Origin: a bacterium
Lineage (GTDB): Bacteria > Zhuqueibacterota > Zhuqueibacteria > Residuimicrobiales > Krinioviventaceae
Direction: 5' to 3'
Assembly (NCBI GenBank): GCA_029561455.1
Contig: JAKQIY010000062.1
Coordinates: 114,593-178,592, forward strand
Length of the DNA: 64,000 nucleotides
The first letter of the stretch is position 1. Every line of letters starts with the position of its first letter. The translations under genes and the position numbers were made by a program. Under the pieces are notes generated by a model. The model did not search any database and had not been told where the DNA came from. It was given only the letters and a program-made list of their open reading frames with translations. Of this stretch, positions 17,972 to 27,556 are shown piece after piece.

Positions 17972-19957
17972 TTGTTAAATCTTGTCGGTCAAATTGTACT
18001 GGTGCTGTGCATTCTGGCAGCAACCGGTTTTTTTGCTTTCGAAGTGTGGAAACGGACGCGGCTGGTAAAAACCGGGCGCAGGGATGTTATACGCACTGAT
18101 AAACCTATGCTGCGGCTTGGCTTTGTCATCTGCCGGGTAATTTCGCAATTATGCTCGATCAAGGATCGCCCGGTTGTCGGCGTTATGCACGCCTTTGTGT
18201 TCTGGGGATTTGTATTCTTTGCCGTCGCCACCATCAATCATGTGGCCGGGGCGTTCAGTCAGGGCTTTTCCCTGTGGGGACACGGAACGTTCAACGATCT
18301 GTGGTTCCTGGGTGTAGATATCGTCGCCGTGTTCTGTATTATCGGTACGATCTACCTGGCCGTGCGCCGCTTTATTGTCAAACCTGTAGCCATCACCAAA
18401 CCCATGCCCATTTCCCGCTCGCCGCAAAGCGCAATCGTATTGTCGCTGATCTTTGGCCTGATGGTAACCTATTTGCTGAACCAGGGCGGTGAAATAGTGT
18501 TGAAAGGCGAAGCCTTTGCCCGGTGGATGCCGGTATCGCAAGCTGTGGCGCCGCTGCTGGCGGGTTTGTCGACCGGCGCTTTGGAACTGCTCAATTCCGT
18601 TATGTGGTGGGCGCATATATTAATGGTGCTGGTGTTCCTGGTATTCATTCCCCATTCCAAACATTTTCACCTGGTAGCGGGACCGGTCAACATGTTCCTG
18701 CGCAGCCATGAGCCTATCGGCACTTTGAAAAAGATCGATTTTGAAAAAACCGAAGAGTTTGGCGCGACCACGGTCAACCAGTTCCAGTGGAAAAGCATTA
18801 TGGATTTCTTTTCCTGCGTGGATTGCGGCCGCTGCCAGGATGTGTGTCCTGCTTTTCAGAGCGATAAAGCCCTGTCCCCCAAAGTGATTATGATGAGCCT
18901 GCGTAAGCATATTCTGCACGAAAGTGGCAACCTGCTCAAAGGCGAGGCGCCCTCGGAGCCGATCATGGAAGCCTGGATCAAGGATGATGAGATTTGGGCC
19001 TGCACCACCTGCGGCGCCTGTATGGAAGCGTGTCCCGTTTGTAATGAGCATATTCCGACTATCATCGAAATGCGCCGCGCCCGCATGATGATGGAAAATA
19101 AATTCCCGCAGGAACTGAATCCGGCCTTCAAGGGACTGGAAACCAATTCCAATCCCTGGAACATGGGCAGCAGCGCCCGCGCGGAATGGGCGCAGGATCT
19201 GAACGTCCCGCGCATGGCGGAAAAACAGCAGGCCGAGTATCTGTGGTTCGTGGGTTGCGCCGGCTGTTTTGACGACCGCGGCAAGGATATTTCCCGCGCC
19301 TTTGCCAAAATACTCAATGCCGCCGGTGTAGACTATGCCATACTGGGCGAAGAGGAGGGCTGCTGCGGCGACCCGGCCCGGCGCGCCGGCAACGAGTACC
19401 TGTTCCAGATGAACGCTGAACAGAATGTTACAACCATGCAGCAATACAAATTCAAAAAAATCGTTACCTGCTGTCCGCATGGCATGCATATATTAAAAAA
19501 CGAGTACGGCCAATTCGGCGGCAATTACGAGGTTATCCATCATAGCCAGCTAATTGCCGAACTGATTAGCGCCGGCAAGTTAAAAGTTGAGTCTAATGGT
19601 ACCGGCAAAATTACCTATCATGATTCCTGCTACCTGGGCCGGTATAACCATATTTATAATGAGCCGCGTCAGGCTTTACAGGCAACAAGCAAGGACGGCC
19701 TGGTGGAAATGGCGCGCGCGAAAAATAAAAGTTTTTGCTGCGGCGCCGGCGGCGGACGCATGTTCATGGAAGAGACCGCCGGAACCCGCATTAACCACAT
19801 CCGCGTGCAGGATGCCCTGAATACAGGAGCAGCGACGGTAGGTGTGGCGTGTCCCTTTTGTAAAAGCATGTTCGACGATGGTATAAAAGAAAAAGGTCTC
19901 GAAGATAAACTAAAAGTGCTGGATATTGCCCAGATCGTCGCCAATTCCTTGCGTTGA
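17972..19957 (+). CDS. Membrane-bound Fe-S oxidoreductase, likely ETF:quinone oxidoreductase (DUF224/HdrD-like)
   Basis: The 661-residue protein has five or six N-terminal transmembrane helices of the nitrate-reductase gamma (NarI) type to about residue 235. Two 4Fe-4S motifs follow (CVDCGRCQDVCP and CTTCGACMEACP), then two cysteine-rich CCG domains (GCCGDPARR, SCYLGRYN, FCCGAGGGR). This layout matches the proteins described as ETF:menaquinone oxidoreductases in anaerobes. Its place right after etfBA supports electron flow from ETF to membrane quinone. The start is the TTG at 17972, with GGGAG 6 bases upstream. Confidence 0.92.
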   Translation: MLNLVGQIVLVLCILAATGFFAFEVWKRTRLVKTGRRDVIRTDKPMLRLGFVICRVISQLCSIKDRPVVGVMHAFVFWGFVFFAVATINHVAGAFSQGFSLWGHGTFNDLWFLGVDIVAVFCIIGTIYLAVRRFIVKPVAITKPMPISRSPQSAIVLSLIFGLMVTYLLNQGGEIVLKGEAFARWMPVSQAVAPLLAGLSTGALELLNSVMWWAHILMVLVFLVFIPHSKHFHLVAGPVNMFLRSHEPIGTLKKIDFEKTEEFGATTVNQFQWKSIMDFFSCVDCGRCQDVCPAFQSDKALSPKVIMMSLRKHILHESGNLLKGEAPSEPIMEAWIKDDEIWACTTCGACMEACPVCNEHIPTIIEMRRARMMMENKFPQELNPAFKGLETNSNPWNMGSSARAEWAQDLNVPRMAEKQQAEYLWFVGCAGCFDDRGKDISRAFAKILNAAGVDYAILGEEEGCCGDPARRAGNEYLFQMNAEQNVTTMQQYKFKKIVTCCPHGMHILKNEYGQFGGNYEVIHHSQLIAELISAGKLKVESNGTGKITYHDSCYLGRYNHIYNEPRQALQATSKDGLVEMARAKNKSFCCGAGGGRMFMEETAGTRINHIRVQDALNTGAATVGVACPFCKSMFDDGIKEKGLEDKLKVLDIAQIVANSLR

Positions 19958-19978
19958 TTATAAGCCGTAAAATCCGTA

Positions 19979-20058
19979 TATTAATCCTTGTCCGTGTTAG
20001 TTATTTTTTTGGGCTGAAATGCAGCCCAAAGAAATACACGGCAAGGATTTTTTTATTA
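19979..20058 (+). terminator. Nested hairpin terminator after the etf operon
   Basis: An outer stem (CCTTGTCCGTGT with ACACGGCAAGG, one bulge) encloses an inner TTTGGGCT/AGCCCAAA hairpin and is followed by a run of T. It lies shortly after the Fe-S protein gene and before thiI. Confidence 0.65.
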
Positions 20059-20085
20059 TTATAGCAGCGAAAGATCAAGTATTGT

Positions 20086-21288
20086 ATGACAACAGAAAAT
20101 ACCGCAATTATCCTCATCCATTATAGTGAAATCGGTTTAAAAGGTAAAAACCGCGGCTTTTTTGAAGACCGCCTGAAGCAAAACATCCGCCAGACTTTGG
20201 TGGATCTTGGCGAAGTGTATGTAAAAAATGATTACGGGCGTTTTATATTGGAATTTGACAATGCCGCGCACCTGCCTGTTATTGTCGAACGGCTGCAAAA
20301 AACCCCCGGCATCGCCTATTTTAATGTCGCCTGGGCCGGCAATACCGATGTTGACATATTGAAAGAGCAGGTACTGGAAAAGATCAGGGACTATACATTT
20401 TCAAGTTTTTGCATTAACACCCGGCGGGCGGACAAGCAGTATCCTTTGAATTCCGTGCAGGTGAACCAGATCGTCGGCGGGCATGTTTTTGATGCGCTAC
20501 ACAAAAAAGTGGACTTAACCAATCCCGATCTGACCTGCACAATTGAAATTTTTAACAAAAAGATCTATTATACTTTTGAAAAGATTCAGGGTCTACGCGG
20601 CTTGCCGGTAGGCAGTAGCGGCAAGGTGGTTGCCATGTTGTCTTCGGGAATCGATTCTCCCGTAGCCGCCTGGCGCATGATACTGCGCGGCTGCAAGGTT
20701 ATCTTTGTGCATTTTCACAGTTTTCCATTCACCGAAAAGACTTCATATTACAACGCCCGCATTCTGGCGCAAAAACTTACAGTGTACCAAAACCACAGTC
20801 TGGTTTATTTTGTACCGCTGGCAAAAATACAGGAAGCAATCATATTAAAAGTACCCTCCAAACTGCGCATTATCATGTACCGGCGCATGATGTACCGGAT
20901 TGCCGAACTGATCGCGCGGCGGGAAAGCGCCAAAGCGATTGTAACCGGGGAGAGTCTGGGCCAGGTTGCCAGTCAAACCCTGGAAAACATTACGGCGATA
21001 GCCGAGGTCGTGTCCATGCCGGTGTTGCGGCCGCTCATCGGCTTTGACAAGGAAGAGATTATTGCCCAGGCGCAAAAGCTGGGAACATTCCAGACTTCGA
21101 TAGAACCGTATGATGATTGTTGCAGTTACCTGCTGCCCAAAAGTCCCGAAACCAAAGCCAAAATTGAAGAAGTGCATGAGGCCGAAGCGCGGATCGATAA
21201 CTGGCAAGAACTGGTTAACGAGGCGCTTAAGGAAGTGGAAATTGAGACGCTGCGTTTTCCGGAACAAGGTTCTGCTGTAGTAATTTGA
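20086..21288 (+). CDS. thiI: tRNA 4-thiouridine sulfurtransferase ThiI
   Basis: The 400-residue protein has the ferredoxin-like/THUMP N-terminal half (HYSEIGLKGKNRGFFEDRL) and a PP-loop ATPase domain with SSGIDSP at residues 186-192, followed by HFHSFPFT and GESLGQVASQTLENI. ThiI adenylates tRNA U8 for thiolation and can take part in thiazole synthesis. The C-terminal rhodanese domain of the E. coli enzyme is absent, as in most bacteria outside the gammaproteobacteria. There is no clear ribosome-binding site. It stands alone between terminator-like and repeat sequences. Confidence 0.96.
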   Translation: MTTENTAIILIHYSEIGLKGKNRGFFEDRLKQNIRQTLVDLGEVYVKNDYGRFILEFDNAAHLPVIVERLQKTPGIAYFNVAWAGNTDVDILKEQVLEKIRDYTFSSFCINTRRADKQYPLNSVQVNQIVGGHVFDALHKKVDLTNPDLTCTIEIFNKKIYYTFEKIQGLRGLPVGSSGKVVAMLSSGIDSPVAAWRMILRGCKVIFVHFHSFPFTEKTSYYNARILAQKLTVYQNHSLVYFVPLAKIQEAIILKVPSKLRIIMYRRMMYRIAELIARRESAKAIVTGESLGQVASQTLENITAIAEVVSMPVLRPLIGFDKEEIIAQAQKLGTFQTSIEPYDDCCSYLLPKSPETKAKIEEVHEAEARIDNWQELVNEALKEVEIETLRFPEQGSAVVI

Positions 21289-21367
21289 AATAGCAGGAGG
21301 GACTGTCAGACATAAAGAACAGCCTTTTCCCAAATTCATTGAAACAGAGTTTCTGTTGATAATTTTC

Positions 21368-21581
21368 GGGGCTGTATCAAAAGCTTGAATTTATAAAGGG
21401 TCATTTAAAACATAAAGCATACAAAAGATGCATGTCATTTCGAGCGAAGCGAGAAATCTTGTTTTTACAATACGTTAAACAAGAAAGATTCCTCGTCGCT
21501 TTGCTCCTCGGAATGACATGAATGGTTTTTTTTCTTAAACTTGCCATCAATTCTACTTTTTTAGGCTTTTGATACAGCCCC
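21368..21581. mobile_element. Composite MITE-like element, copy A (214 bp)
   Basis: Perfect 17-bp terminal inverted repeats (GGGGCTGTATCAAAAGC and its complement) enclose a second, internal hairpin. One internal arm is TGTCATTTCGAGCGAAGCG with ATCTTGTTTTTACAATA after it, the other CTCCTCGGAATGACAT. A 215-bp copy in the opposite internal orientation is at 45504-45718. It has no coding capacity, so any mobility would need an outside transposase. Confidence 0.75.
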
Positions 21582-21774
21582 GGAGAAAAAGGAGAATATA
21601 TAACATAAATATTCCATGGTAAATTTTTTATCGTTTTAAATTGACAAACAAGTTTGATTTCCCCATTTTTTTCAAGTGAAAAATACCAATAAATAATACT
21701 ACCTGATCAAGATATACGCATTTTCTCATAACTGCCGTAATTAATAATAATGACGATTTTCTGTATAATAATTC

Positions 21775-21803
21775 TTGACAGATAGACATTTTATCCATAC
21801 TTT
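21775..21803 (+). promoter_or_regulatory. Sigma70-type promoter of the LamG protein gene
   Basis: TTGACA (21775-21780), a 17-base spacer and TACTTT (21798-21803). The leader would be about 70 bases, ending in a CGGAGG site 7 bases before the ATG. Confidence 0.5.
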
Positions 21804-21879
21804 TGTCTATATATTGAATACTTTTCGATTAGCAACTGTTATAAATAAATATAGTTTTAATTAAACCGGAGGTGTAAAA

Positions 21880-23226
21880 ATGAAAAAACTTGTTACTATA
21901 TGTGTACTATATTTTTTAACGGCCGGTTTTGCCTGGTCCCAGGGAGCGGGGAATGCCCTGGAATTTGATGCCTCAGATTATGTGAATTGCGGAAATAACA
22001 GCAGCCTAAAACCTTCAGATGTACTAACCATAGAAGCCTGGGTGCGGCCCGATAATGATGTGGTTTTCGGCGGCGGCACTGGTATTGTTTTTTCTGATGG
22101 TGATGAAACAACCACTGGAGTTAATCTTACAATCAGTACTGATTACATCCCACGTTGTTATGTCCTAACCGATGCCGGTGTAAAGACAATAAGCGGTCTA
22201 GCCGTAACTGTAGATCCGGTAACCTGGGTGCATCTTTGCCTTGTTTTCAATGGTTCTTCTTTAAAATTATATGTTGACGGCACAGAATACTCTACTACTT
22301 TTGCGGCCACAGATATTTCTACCAATTCCAATAATTTTATCATTGGTGGTAGGCCATCAGATTCAGACCGTCGGTTTTTGGGTGATATCGACGAAGTCCG
22401 TTTCTGGCACGCCGCGCTCAGCCAGGCTACTATCCAGGCATGGATGAATAAACCGGTTACCGCTTTGCATCCCAATTATGCCAGTATGGTTTCTTACTGG
22501 AAATTCGATGAAGATATGATTGGTGAAACTGAGGGCACCTGTGATGACAGCAAGGGTACTAATGACGGATCGAATCTGGGCGCTCTGTGGTTCGCGAATA
22601 ACGATTTAACCCTGCCGGTGAAACTTGCCGGCCTGCAAGCCGTCCCGACGGCCGATAAAAAGTCTATTGAATTATCATGGACGACCCAAAGCGAAGAAAA
22701 TAATGTGGGCTTTGCCGTTTTACGCCGTAACGCCAACGGGCAGTCCTGGCAAACTATTGCCGATTACCGCACCGCCCCGGAGCTCGCCGGTCAGGGCACA
22801 ATTACACAGCAAACAACTTACAGGTATGCGGACACGAATGTTGATCTGAATACGCACTACCAGTACTGCGTCGCCGCCATCGATATCTACGGCGACCGCC
22901 AGTACAGTCAGGTTATCCATATCTCCCTGGCGGAGGTTTTAATCAGCAATTTTAAATTGCAGGCCGCGTATCCCAATCCGTTCAATCCTTCCACCACTAT
23001 TGTTTTTGATGTGCTAAAGGAATCGCCGGTAGATATGAAAATTGTTGATGTTACCGGCCGGACTGTGCGGAACCTGTTGACCGGCGAAATTTATTATTCC
23101 GGGCAATATGAACTCTCCTGGAACGGCCTGACCGATCATGGCGTTCCGGCGGCGGCCGGCGTTTATTTTGTGGTCATGAACGCCGACAGCTATAGCGGCT
23201 CGCTTAAACTTTTACTGTTAAAGTGA
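21880..23226 (+). CDS. Secreted LamG-domain protein with sorting domain
   Basis: The 448-residue protein has a signal peptide (to about residue 20, ending AWSQG). A concanavalin-like LamG/pentraxin fold follows (ALEFDASDYVNCG, TIEAWVRPD, LYVDGTEYS, GDIDEVRFWHAALS). Next comes a fibronectin-like segment (SWTTQSEENNVGFAVLRR), then a sorting domain from AYPNPFNPSTTI at about residue 363. LamG folds usually bind carbohydrate or protein surfaces. It is monocistronic, with its own promoter and terminator. Confidence 0.9.
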   Translation: MKKLVTICVLYFLTAGFAWSQGAGNALEFDASDYVNCGNNSSLKPSDVLTIEAWVRPDNDVVFGGGTGIVFSDGDETTTGVNLTISTDYIPRCYVLTDAGVKTISGLAVTVDPVTWVHLCLVFNGSSLKLYVDGTEYSTTFAATDISTNSNNFIIGGRPSDSDRRFLGDIDEVRFWHAALSQATIQAWMNKPVTALHPNYASMVSYWKFDEDMIGETEGTCDDSKGTNDGSNLGALWFANNDLTLPVKLAGLQAVPTADKKSIELSWTTQSEENNVGFAVLRRNANGQSWQTIADYRTAPELAGQGTITQQTTYRYADTNVDLNTHYQYCVAAIDIYGDRQYSQVIHISLAEVLISNFKLQAAYPNPFNPSTTIVFDVLKESPVDMKIVDVTGRTVRNLLTGEIYYSGQYELSWNGLTDHGVPAAAGVYFVVMNADSYSGSLKLLLLK

Positions 23227-23894
23227 GTGTGTTTAAAAAGTAATCTGCCTGTTTATAATCTATTAATGTGACGGAGAGTATAAATGATATGCTCTCCGTT
23301 TTTTTTAATACACCCATGGAAAAGAGAGTAGGTGAGGTAATGAATTTCTGGCTCTATTATTTTTAGTGGGTAATTCTCACATTATTTTTAGAACAAAAAT
23401 ACAGTCAAATCGGTTTTTAAAAACCTGGTCAAGGCAACTTTTCGTTTATTCGAATTGATTACATAAAAACTTGTTTTTGAAGAAAAATTTTGACTACCAT
23501 CCATATAAATAAACTTTTCAAAAATTATTCAAGATAAGGGGTTGTTATTAAGTTAAAAAATAACAACTTTTTATATGTTTTTCTCTGCGATCTTGGCGTC
23601 CTCTGCGGTAAAATATAAAGAACGAAACCGCCGAGGACGCAGAGAAAAAGACCATCTTTATTAATTTTTTATAATTACTTTGTTCACAACACACTCTCTT
23701 TATTTTTTATACCTGTCAAAAAATTGGTAATCGGTAAAATTTCCCACTGAAAAGCATATAGAACCAAATTTCTTTTAGTTATTTTTAACGTGAGTCTATA
23801 AAATTTAATATTTTATTCAATATTTTATCGCCAAAATGTGGTTGTCAGGCAATTTAGTGCTTGCTTTGCAAAGTTTAAAGCAATAAATTAGCAG
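23227..23894. other. Intergenic region with terminator and rDNA-like phrase repeat
   Basis: Apart from the terminator at 23271-23307 it contains an inverted phrase at 23578-23650 (CTCTGCGATCTTGGCG paired with CCGAGGACGCAGAG), another interspersed hairpin type of this genome. The rest is AT-rich with nothing recognisable. Confidence 0.7.
23271..23307 (+). terminator. Rho-independent terminator of the LamG gene
   Basis: The stem ACGGAGAG/CTCTCCGT with an AT-rich loop is followed by eight T. It lies about 45 bases after the stop codon. Confidence 0.85.
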
Positions 23895-24860
23895 GTGCTT
23901 TTTGCAGGAATCGACATACAGAAACCATCGGCGTTAGCACCATTAGCCGGGTGGACAGACATTGCATTTCGCCGCTTATGTAAAGAAAAAGGCGCCGATA
24001 TTTTATATACAGAAATGGCAAGCGCCGACGGCATAATCCGGGATCAGCATAAAACTCTGGACTATATAAAATTTTCCGAGCAGGAAAAACCGCTGGGTGT
24101 GCAGTTATTTGGCGCTGAAGCGGATGTGCTCGCCAAAGCGGCGGAAATCGTCAGCCGCAGCAATCCCACTTTTATAGATATTAATTTCGGCTGCCCGGCA
24201 CGCAAGGTTGTCAAGCGCGGCGCCGGTTCCAGTTTGATGAAAGACCTGGCTGGTATTGCTGAAATTGCCCGGGCAGTATCCCGCGCTACCCATTTACCAG
24301 TTACTGCCAAAATCCGCAGCGGCTGGGATGAAATTGTCGCTGTAGAAACTGCCAAAGCGCTTCAAGATAACGGCATTGCCATGATCTGCGTCCATCCCCG
24401 CACACAAAAAATGCAGTTCAAAGGGCAGGCCGATTGGGAGTTGATCGCGCGGGTCAAACAGCAAGTTACTATTCCGGTTATCGGCAATGGTGATATTAAA
24501 ACCGCTGCTGACGCCAAACGGATGTACGAGACCACCGGCTGTGATGGTATTATGATCGGCAGAGCGGCGCGCGGCAATCCCTGGATTTTTCAACAAGTGG
24601 CCAACCAGGTACATAACAAAGGAGATTCTGTAATCCCAGGGCTTGAGGAACGAATCGAAACTTGTACCAGGCATTTGCAACTGGCGCAAGAAATTTATGG
24701 TTCCGAAAGAGCTGCATTAATTATGCGAAAACATATTGCATTATACTTGAAAGGACTACCTAAAGCTACTGAACTGAGAGTTAAAATTTTTACTCTCACC
24801 AGCGTTCAGGAAGTGAATGAAACATTGATGCAATACTTATATACTTTTAGTACGAATTAA
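23895..24860 (+). CDS. dusB: tRNA-dihydrouridine synthase (DusB-like)
   Basis: A 321-residue FMN-dependent TIM-barrel enzyme reducing uridines in tRNA. Visible signatures are APLAGWTDIAFR at the N-terminus, DINFGCPARKVVKRGAGSSLM with catalytic Cys100, KIRSGWD, VHPRTQ, VIGNGDI and GIMIGRAARGNPWIF. The GTG at 23895 is used, because an in-frame TAG lies two codons upstream. The ribosome-binding site is weak. A terminator follows at 24868. The exact Dus subtype (A/B/C) is inferred from motif resemblance to DusB. Confidence 0.93.
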   Translation: MLFAGIDIQKPSALAPLAGWTDIAFRRLCKEKGADILYTEMASADGIIRDQHKTLDYIKFSEQEKPLGVQLFGAEADVLAKAAEIVSRSNPTFIDINFGCPARKVVKRGAGSSLMKDLAGIAEIARAVSRATHLPVTAKIRSGWDEIVAVETAKALQDNGIAMICVHPRTQKMQFKGQADWELIARVKQQVTIPVIGNGDIKTAADAKRMYETTGCDGIMIGRAARGNPWIFQQVANQVHNKGDSVIPGLEERIETCTRHLQLAQEIYGSERAALIMRKHIALYLKGLPKATELRVKIFTLTSVQEVNETLMQYLYTFSTN

Positions 24861-24867
24861 AAAATCA

Positions 24868-24898
24868 AGGCAGGAGCATAAAAAACCTGCCTTTTTTT
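24868..24898 (+). terminator. Rho-independent terminator after dusB
   Basis: The AGGCAGG/CCTGCCT stem with an A-rich loop and seven T begins 7 bases after the dusB stop. Confidence 0.88.
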
Positions 24899-24995
24899 AT
24901 TTATCGGTAAATTACCGAACAAACAGGAAAGAGAAACTGAATTTTTAATGTTATTATATTTCAAGTATGACATGGATTAAAACCGGGAGTATTTT

Positions 24996-26306
24996 ATGAG
25001 CAAACGTAAAGCAATCATCATGGGCGCCGCAGGCAGAGATTTTCATAATTTTAATTGCTATTTCAGGACCAATCAGGATTATGATGTGGTCGCCTTTACT
25101 GCTACGCAAATCCCCGATATTGACGACAGAAAATACCCTGCGGAACTGGCCGGTTCTCTTTATCCCCAGGGCATACCCATCTTTGCCGAGGATAATTTAC
25201 CGGAATTGATTCGCAAGCATAATATTGATGAAGTATTCTTTTCATATAGCGATGTGCCGCATATAGTAGTAATGAATAAAGCTTCACTGGTAACCGCATT
25301 GGGTGCAAGTTTTACATTACTGGGCCCCAAATTCAGTATGCTGAAAGCGAAAAAACCGCTAGTGGCAGTATGTGCGGTACGTACCGGGTGCGGAAAAAGT
25401 CAAACCACACGACGGGTTGCCGAAGTATTAAAAGCGCAGGGCAAAAAAATTGTGGTTGTGCGTCATCCCATGCCTTATGGCGACCTGGTGGCGCAGCGGG
25501 TGCAGCGTTTTGCCACCCTTGCCGATCTGGAAAAGCAGCATTGCACTGTTGAAGAAATGGAAGAGTATGAACCGCATATTGTTAATGGCTCAATTGTTTA
25601 TGCAGGTGTAGATTATGGCGCTATTCTGGCGGAAGCGGAAAAAGAAGCGGATGTGATCTTGTGGGACGGTGGTAATAATGATGTGCCGTTCTACAAGCCG
25701 GATGTCCATATTGTGGTTGCCGATCCGTTACGGCCAGGTCATGAAGTCAGTTATTATCCGGGTGAAACCAACCTGCGTATGGCGCATTATGTTATTATCA
25801 ATAAAGAAGTGGAAGCCGATTTCGAAGCTATCGAAGCGGTGCGCTCTAATATCCGGTTGGTCAATCCTGCGGCGGTGATAATAGATGCCGCGTCGCCGGT
25901 ATCGATAGAAAAACCGGAAATCATTCGCGGCAAAAAAGTACTGGTCGTCGAAGACGGCCCGACCTTGACGCATGGAGAAATGACCTTTGGCGCCGGTGTG
26001 GTAGCTGCCGAGCGCTGGGGCGCCGAGGAAATTGTCGATCCCCGACCGTTCCTGAAAGGCAAACTGGTCGATACTTTTGTCAAATACCCGGAAATTGGTC
26101 AGGTATTGCCGGCAATGGGCTATGGCAAGGAACAACTCAAAGACCTGGAAGCGACAATTAATGCCACAGAATGTGAAGCTGTGATTATAGGAACGCCAAT
26201 TGACCTGAGACGTATAATTAATATTAAAAAACCGTCGGTGCGGGTCTTTTATGATTTACAGGAAATCGGAAAAATTACTCTGCAGGACGCATTAAAAAAT
26301 ATTTGA
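24996..26306 (+). CDS. Cyclic 2,3-diphosphoglycerate synthetase-like P-loop protein
   Basis: The 436-residue protein has an N-terminal Rossmann-like domain (KAIIMGAAGRDFHNFN), then a P-loop domain with TGCGKSQTTR around residue 130 and a later DGGNND motif. It matches the family annotated as cPGS or as a GTPase. In methanogens the founding member makes the thermoprotectant cyclic diphosphoglycerate; bacterial homologues have no proven role. GGGAG lies 6 bases before the ATG. It is followed after 31 bases by carbamate kinase, a pairing that suggests a shared pathway in nitrogen or carbamoyl metabolism rather than osmolyte synthesis. Confidence 0.8.
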   Translation: MSKRKAIIMGAAGRDFHNFNCYFRTNQDYDVVAFTATQIPDIDDRKYPAELAGSLYPQGIPIFAEDNLPELIRKHNIDEVFFSYSDVPHIVVMNKASLVTALGASFTLLGPKFSMLKAKKPLVAVCAVRTGCGKSQTTRRVAEVLKAQGKKIVVVRHPMPYGDLVAQRVQRFATLADLEKQHCTVEEMEEYEPHIVNGSIVYAGVDYGAILAEAEKEADVILWDGGNNDVPFYKPDVHIVVADPLRPGHEVSYYPGETNLRMAHYVIINKEVEADFEAIEAVRSNIRLVNPAAVIIDAASPVSIEKPEIIRGKKVLVVEDGPTLTHGEMTFGAGVVAAERWGAEEIVDPRPFLKGKLVDTFVKYPEIGQVLPAMGYGKEQLKDLEATINATECEAVIIGTPIDLRRIINIKKPSVRVFYDLQEIGKITLQDALKNI

Positions 26307-26337
26307 TTTTGATAGGATTATATAATAGCACTATTTT

Positions 26338-27294
26338 ATGAGTATGTCAGTACAAGGTAAAAAGGTGGTTGTGGCGCTGGGGGGCAATGCCATAACCCGA
26401 GAATTTGAGGAAGGCGATATTTACCAGCAGTTTGCCAATACCCGTAAAGCGCTTGCCGGGGTGGTTGAACTGGCGGCGCAGGGCTGTAAAATGGTGATCA
26501 CTCACGGCAATGGCCCGCAGGTAGGCAATGCGCTCATCCGCGTAGAAGAATCGCGGCATTTAGTGCCGCCGGTGCCCCTGGGTGTCATCGTGGCCGACCT
26601 GGAGGGAGGCATGGGTTACATGATCGAGCAGACCATGCAGAATAAACTCATGGCCAGGAAAATAGACCGGCCGGTGGTTACAATTCTGAGCCAGGTCATT
26701 GTTGACAAAAACGATCCATCCATTCTCAATCCCACCAAGTTTGTTGGCCCGTTTTACAAGCAGGAAGATATTGCCAGGTTGCAAAAAACCCGTGGTTATA
26801 ATATTAAAAAGGACGCTAACCGGGGATACCGTCGGGTGGTGCCTTCTCCGCGGCCGCGCCGTTTTGTCAATTCCGGCATTATCGGCCGGCTTGTTGATGA
26901 GGGTATAATTGTGCTTGCCGCCGGCGGTGGTGGAATTCCCGTATATATCGAAGAGGATGGCCGTTATGAAGGCGTGGATGGTGTGGTGGATAAGGACCTG
27001 GCATCAAGTGTGCTGGCGCAGGAAATTGGCGCTCAGATTTTGTTTATTCTTACGGCTGTAGAAAAAGTGGCGTTAAATTTCGGCGCCCCACAACAGCAAT
27101 TCCTGGATGTTTTAACGCTCGAACAGGCCAGGAAATATTTGCTTGAAGGGCAGTTCCCGCAAGGCAGTATGGGACCGAAAATTGAAGCGGCAATTGATTT
27201 TTTAACCAAGGGCGGCGAGCAGGTAATTATTTGTGCGGTGGAAGGTTTGACTGCCGCCATAACCGGCGCTACCGGCACCCGCATCGTTCCCTGA
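26338..27294 (+). CDS. arcC: Carbamate kinase family protein
   Basis: The 318 residues carry the amino acid kinase fold with VVALGGNAI, THGNGPQVG, the loop SPRPRRFVNSGII, AAGGGGIPV, DKDLASSVLA, ILTAVEKVALNFG and GSMGPKIEAA, all hallmarks of carbamate kinase. The family converts carbamoyl phosphate and ADP to ATP and carbamate. No arginine deiminase or catabolic ornithine carbamoyltransferase gene is near, so the classical ADI pathway is not evident; the neighbour is the cPGS-like protein. The start could be either ATG of MSMS. Confidence 0.9.
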   Translation: MSMSVQGKKVVVALGGNAITREFEEGDIYQQFANTRKALAGVVELAAQGCKMVITHGNGPQVGNALIRVEESRHLVPPVPLGVIVADLEGGMGYMIEQTMQNKLMARKIDRPVVTILSQVIVDKNDPSILNPTKFVGPFYKQEDIARLQKTRGYNIKKDANRGYRRVVPSPRPRRFVNSGIIGRLVDEGIIVLAAGGGGIPVYIEEDGRYEGVDGVVDKDLASSVLAQEIGAQILFILTAVEKVALNFGAPQQQFLDVLTLEQARKYLLEGQFPQGSMGPKIEAAIDFLTKGGEQVIICAVEGLTAAITGATGTRIVP

Positions 27295-27318
27295 TGAATA
27301 TTACTAGTAACCAGGATT

Positions 27319-27549
27319 ATGACAATGTCAAAAAAAGCAGCGAAAAAGGAAATCAGAATCCACGAAAGCTGGTGCAAGGGATGTGAAATTTGTGTGCAGT
27401 TTTGCCCAAAGGAAGTATTGACCATGAAAGACGGCAAGGCCTGGGTTGCAAACCTGGAAAGCTGCACAGCCTGTGGTCTGTGCGAACTGTATTGCCCGGA
27501 TTTTGCGATTGAAGTACTGGTATTGGACGAATCGACAAAGGAAAATTAG
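27319..27549 (+). CDS. korD: 2-oxoacid:ferredoxin oxidoreductase, delta (ferredoxin) subunit
   Basis: A 76-residue 2[4Fe-4S] ferredoxin-like protein with CKGCEICVQFCP and CTACGLCELYCP. It is first in a delta-alpha-beta-gamma gene order, as in the oorDABC/korDABC clusters for 2-oxoglutarate. It passes electrons from the thiamine site to ferredoxin. Two ATGs (27319 and 27325) are possible; AGGA is 8 bases before the second. Confidence 0.9.
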   Translation: MTMSKKAAKKEIRIHESWCKGCEICVQFCPKEVLTMKDGKAWVANLESCTACGLCELYCPDFAIEVLVLDESTKEN

Positions 27550-27556
27550 ACAAAAT

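Larger units (their letters stand above)
21289..21879. other. Intergenic region carrying a MITE-like element and a promoter
   Basis: About 590 bases. The 214-bp composite element (21368-21581) occupies the left part; the AT-rich remainder has the promoter of the LamG gene at 21775-21803. No gene is seen. Confidence 0.8.

Noticed and set aside
1131..23226. Type IX secretion genes in the window
   Set aside because: Four proteins carry C-terminal sorting domains, but no Por/Spr/Gld secretion component is encoded here, so the export route is only inferred.
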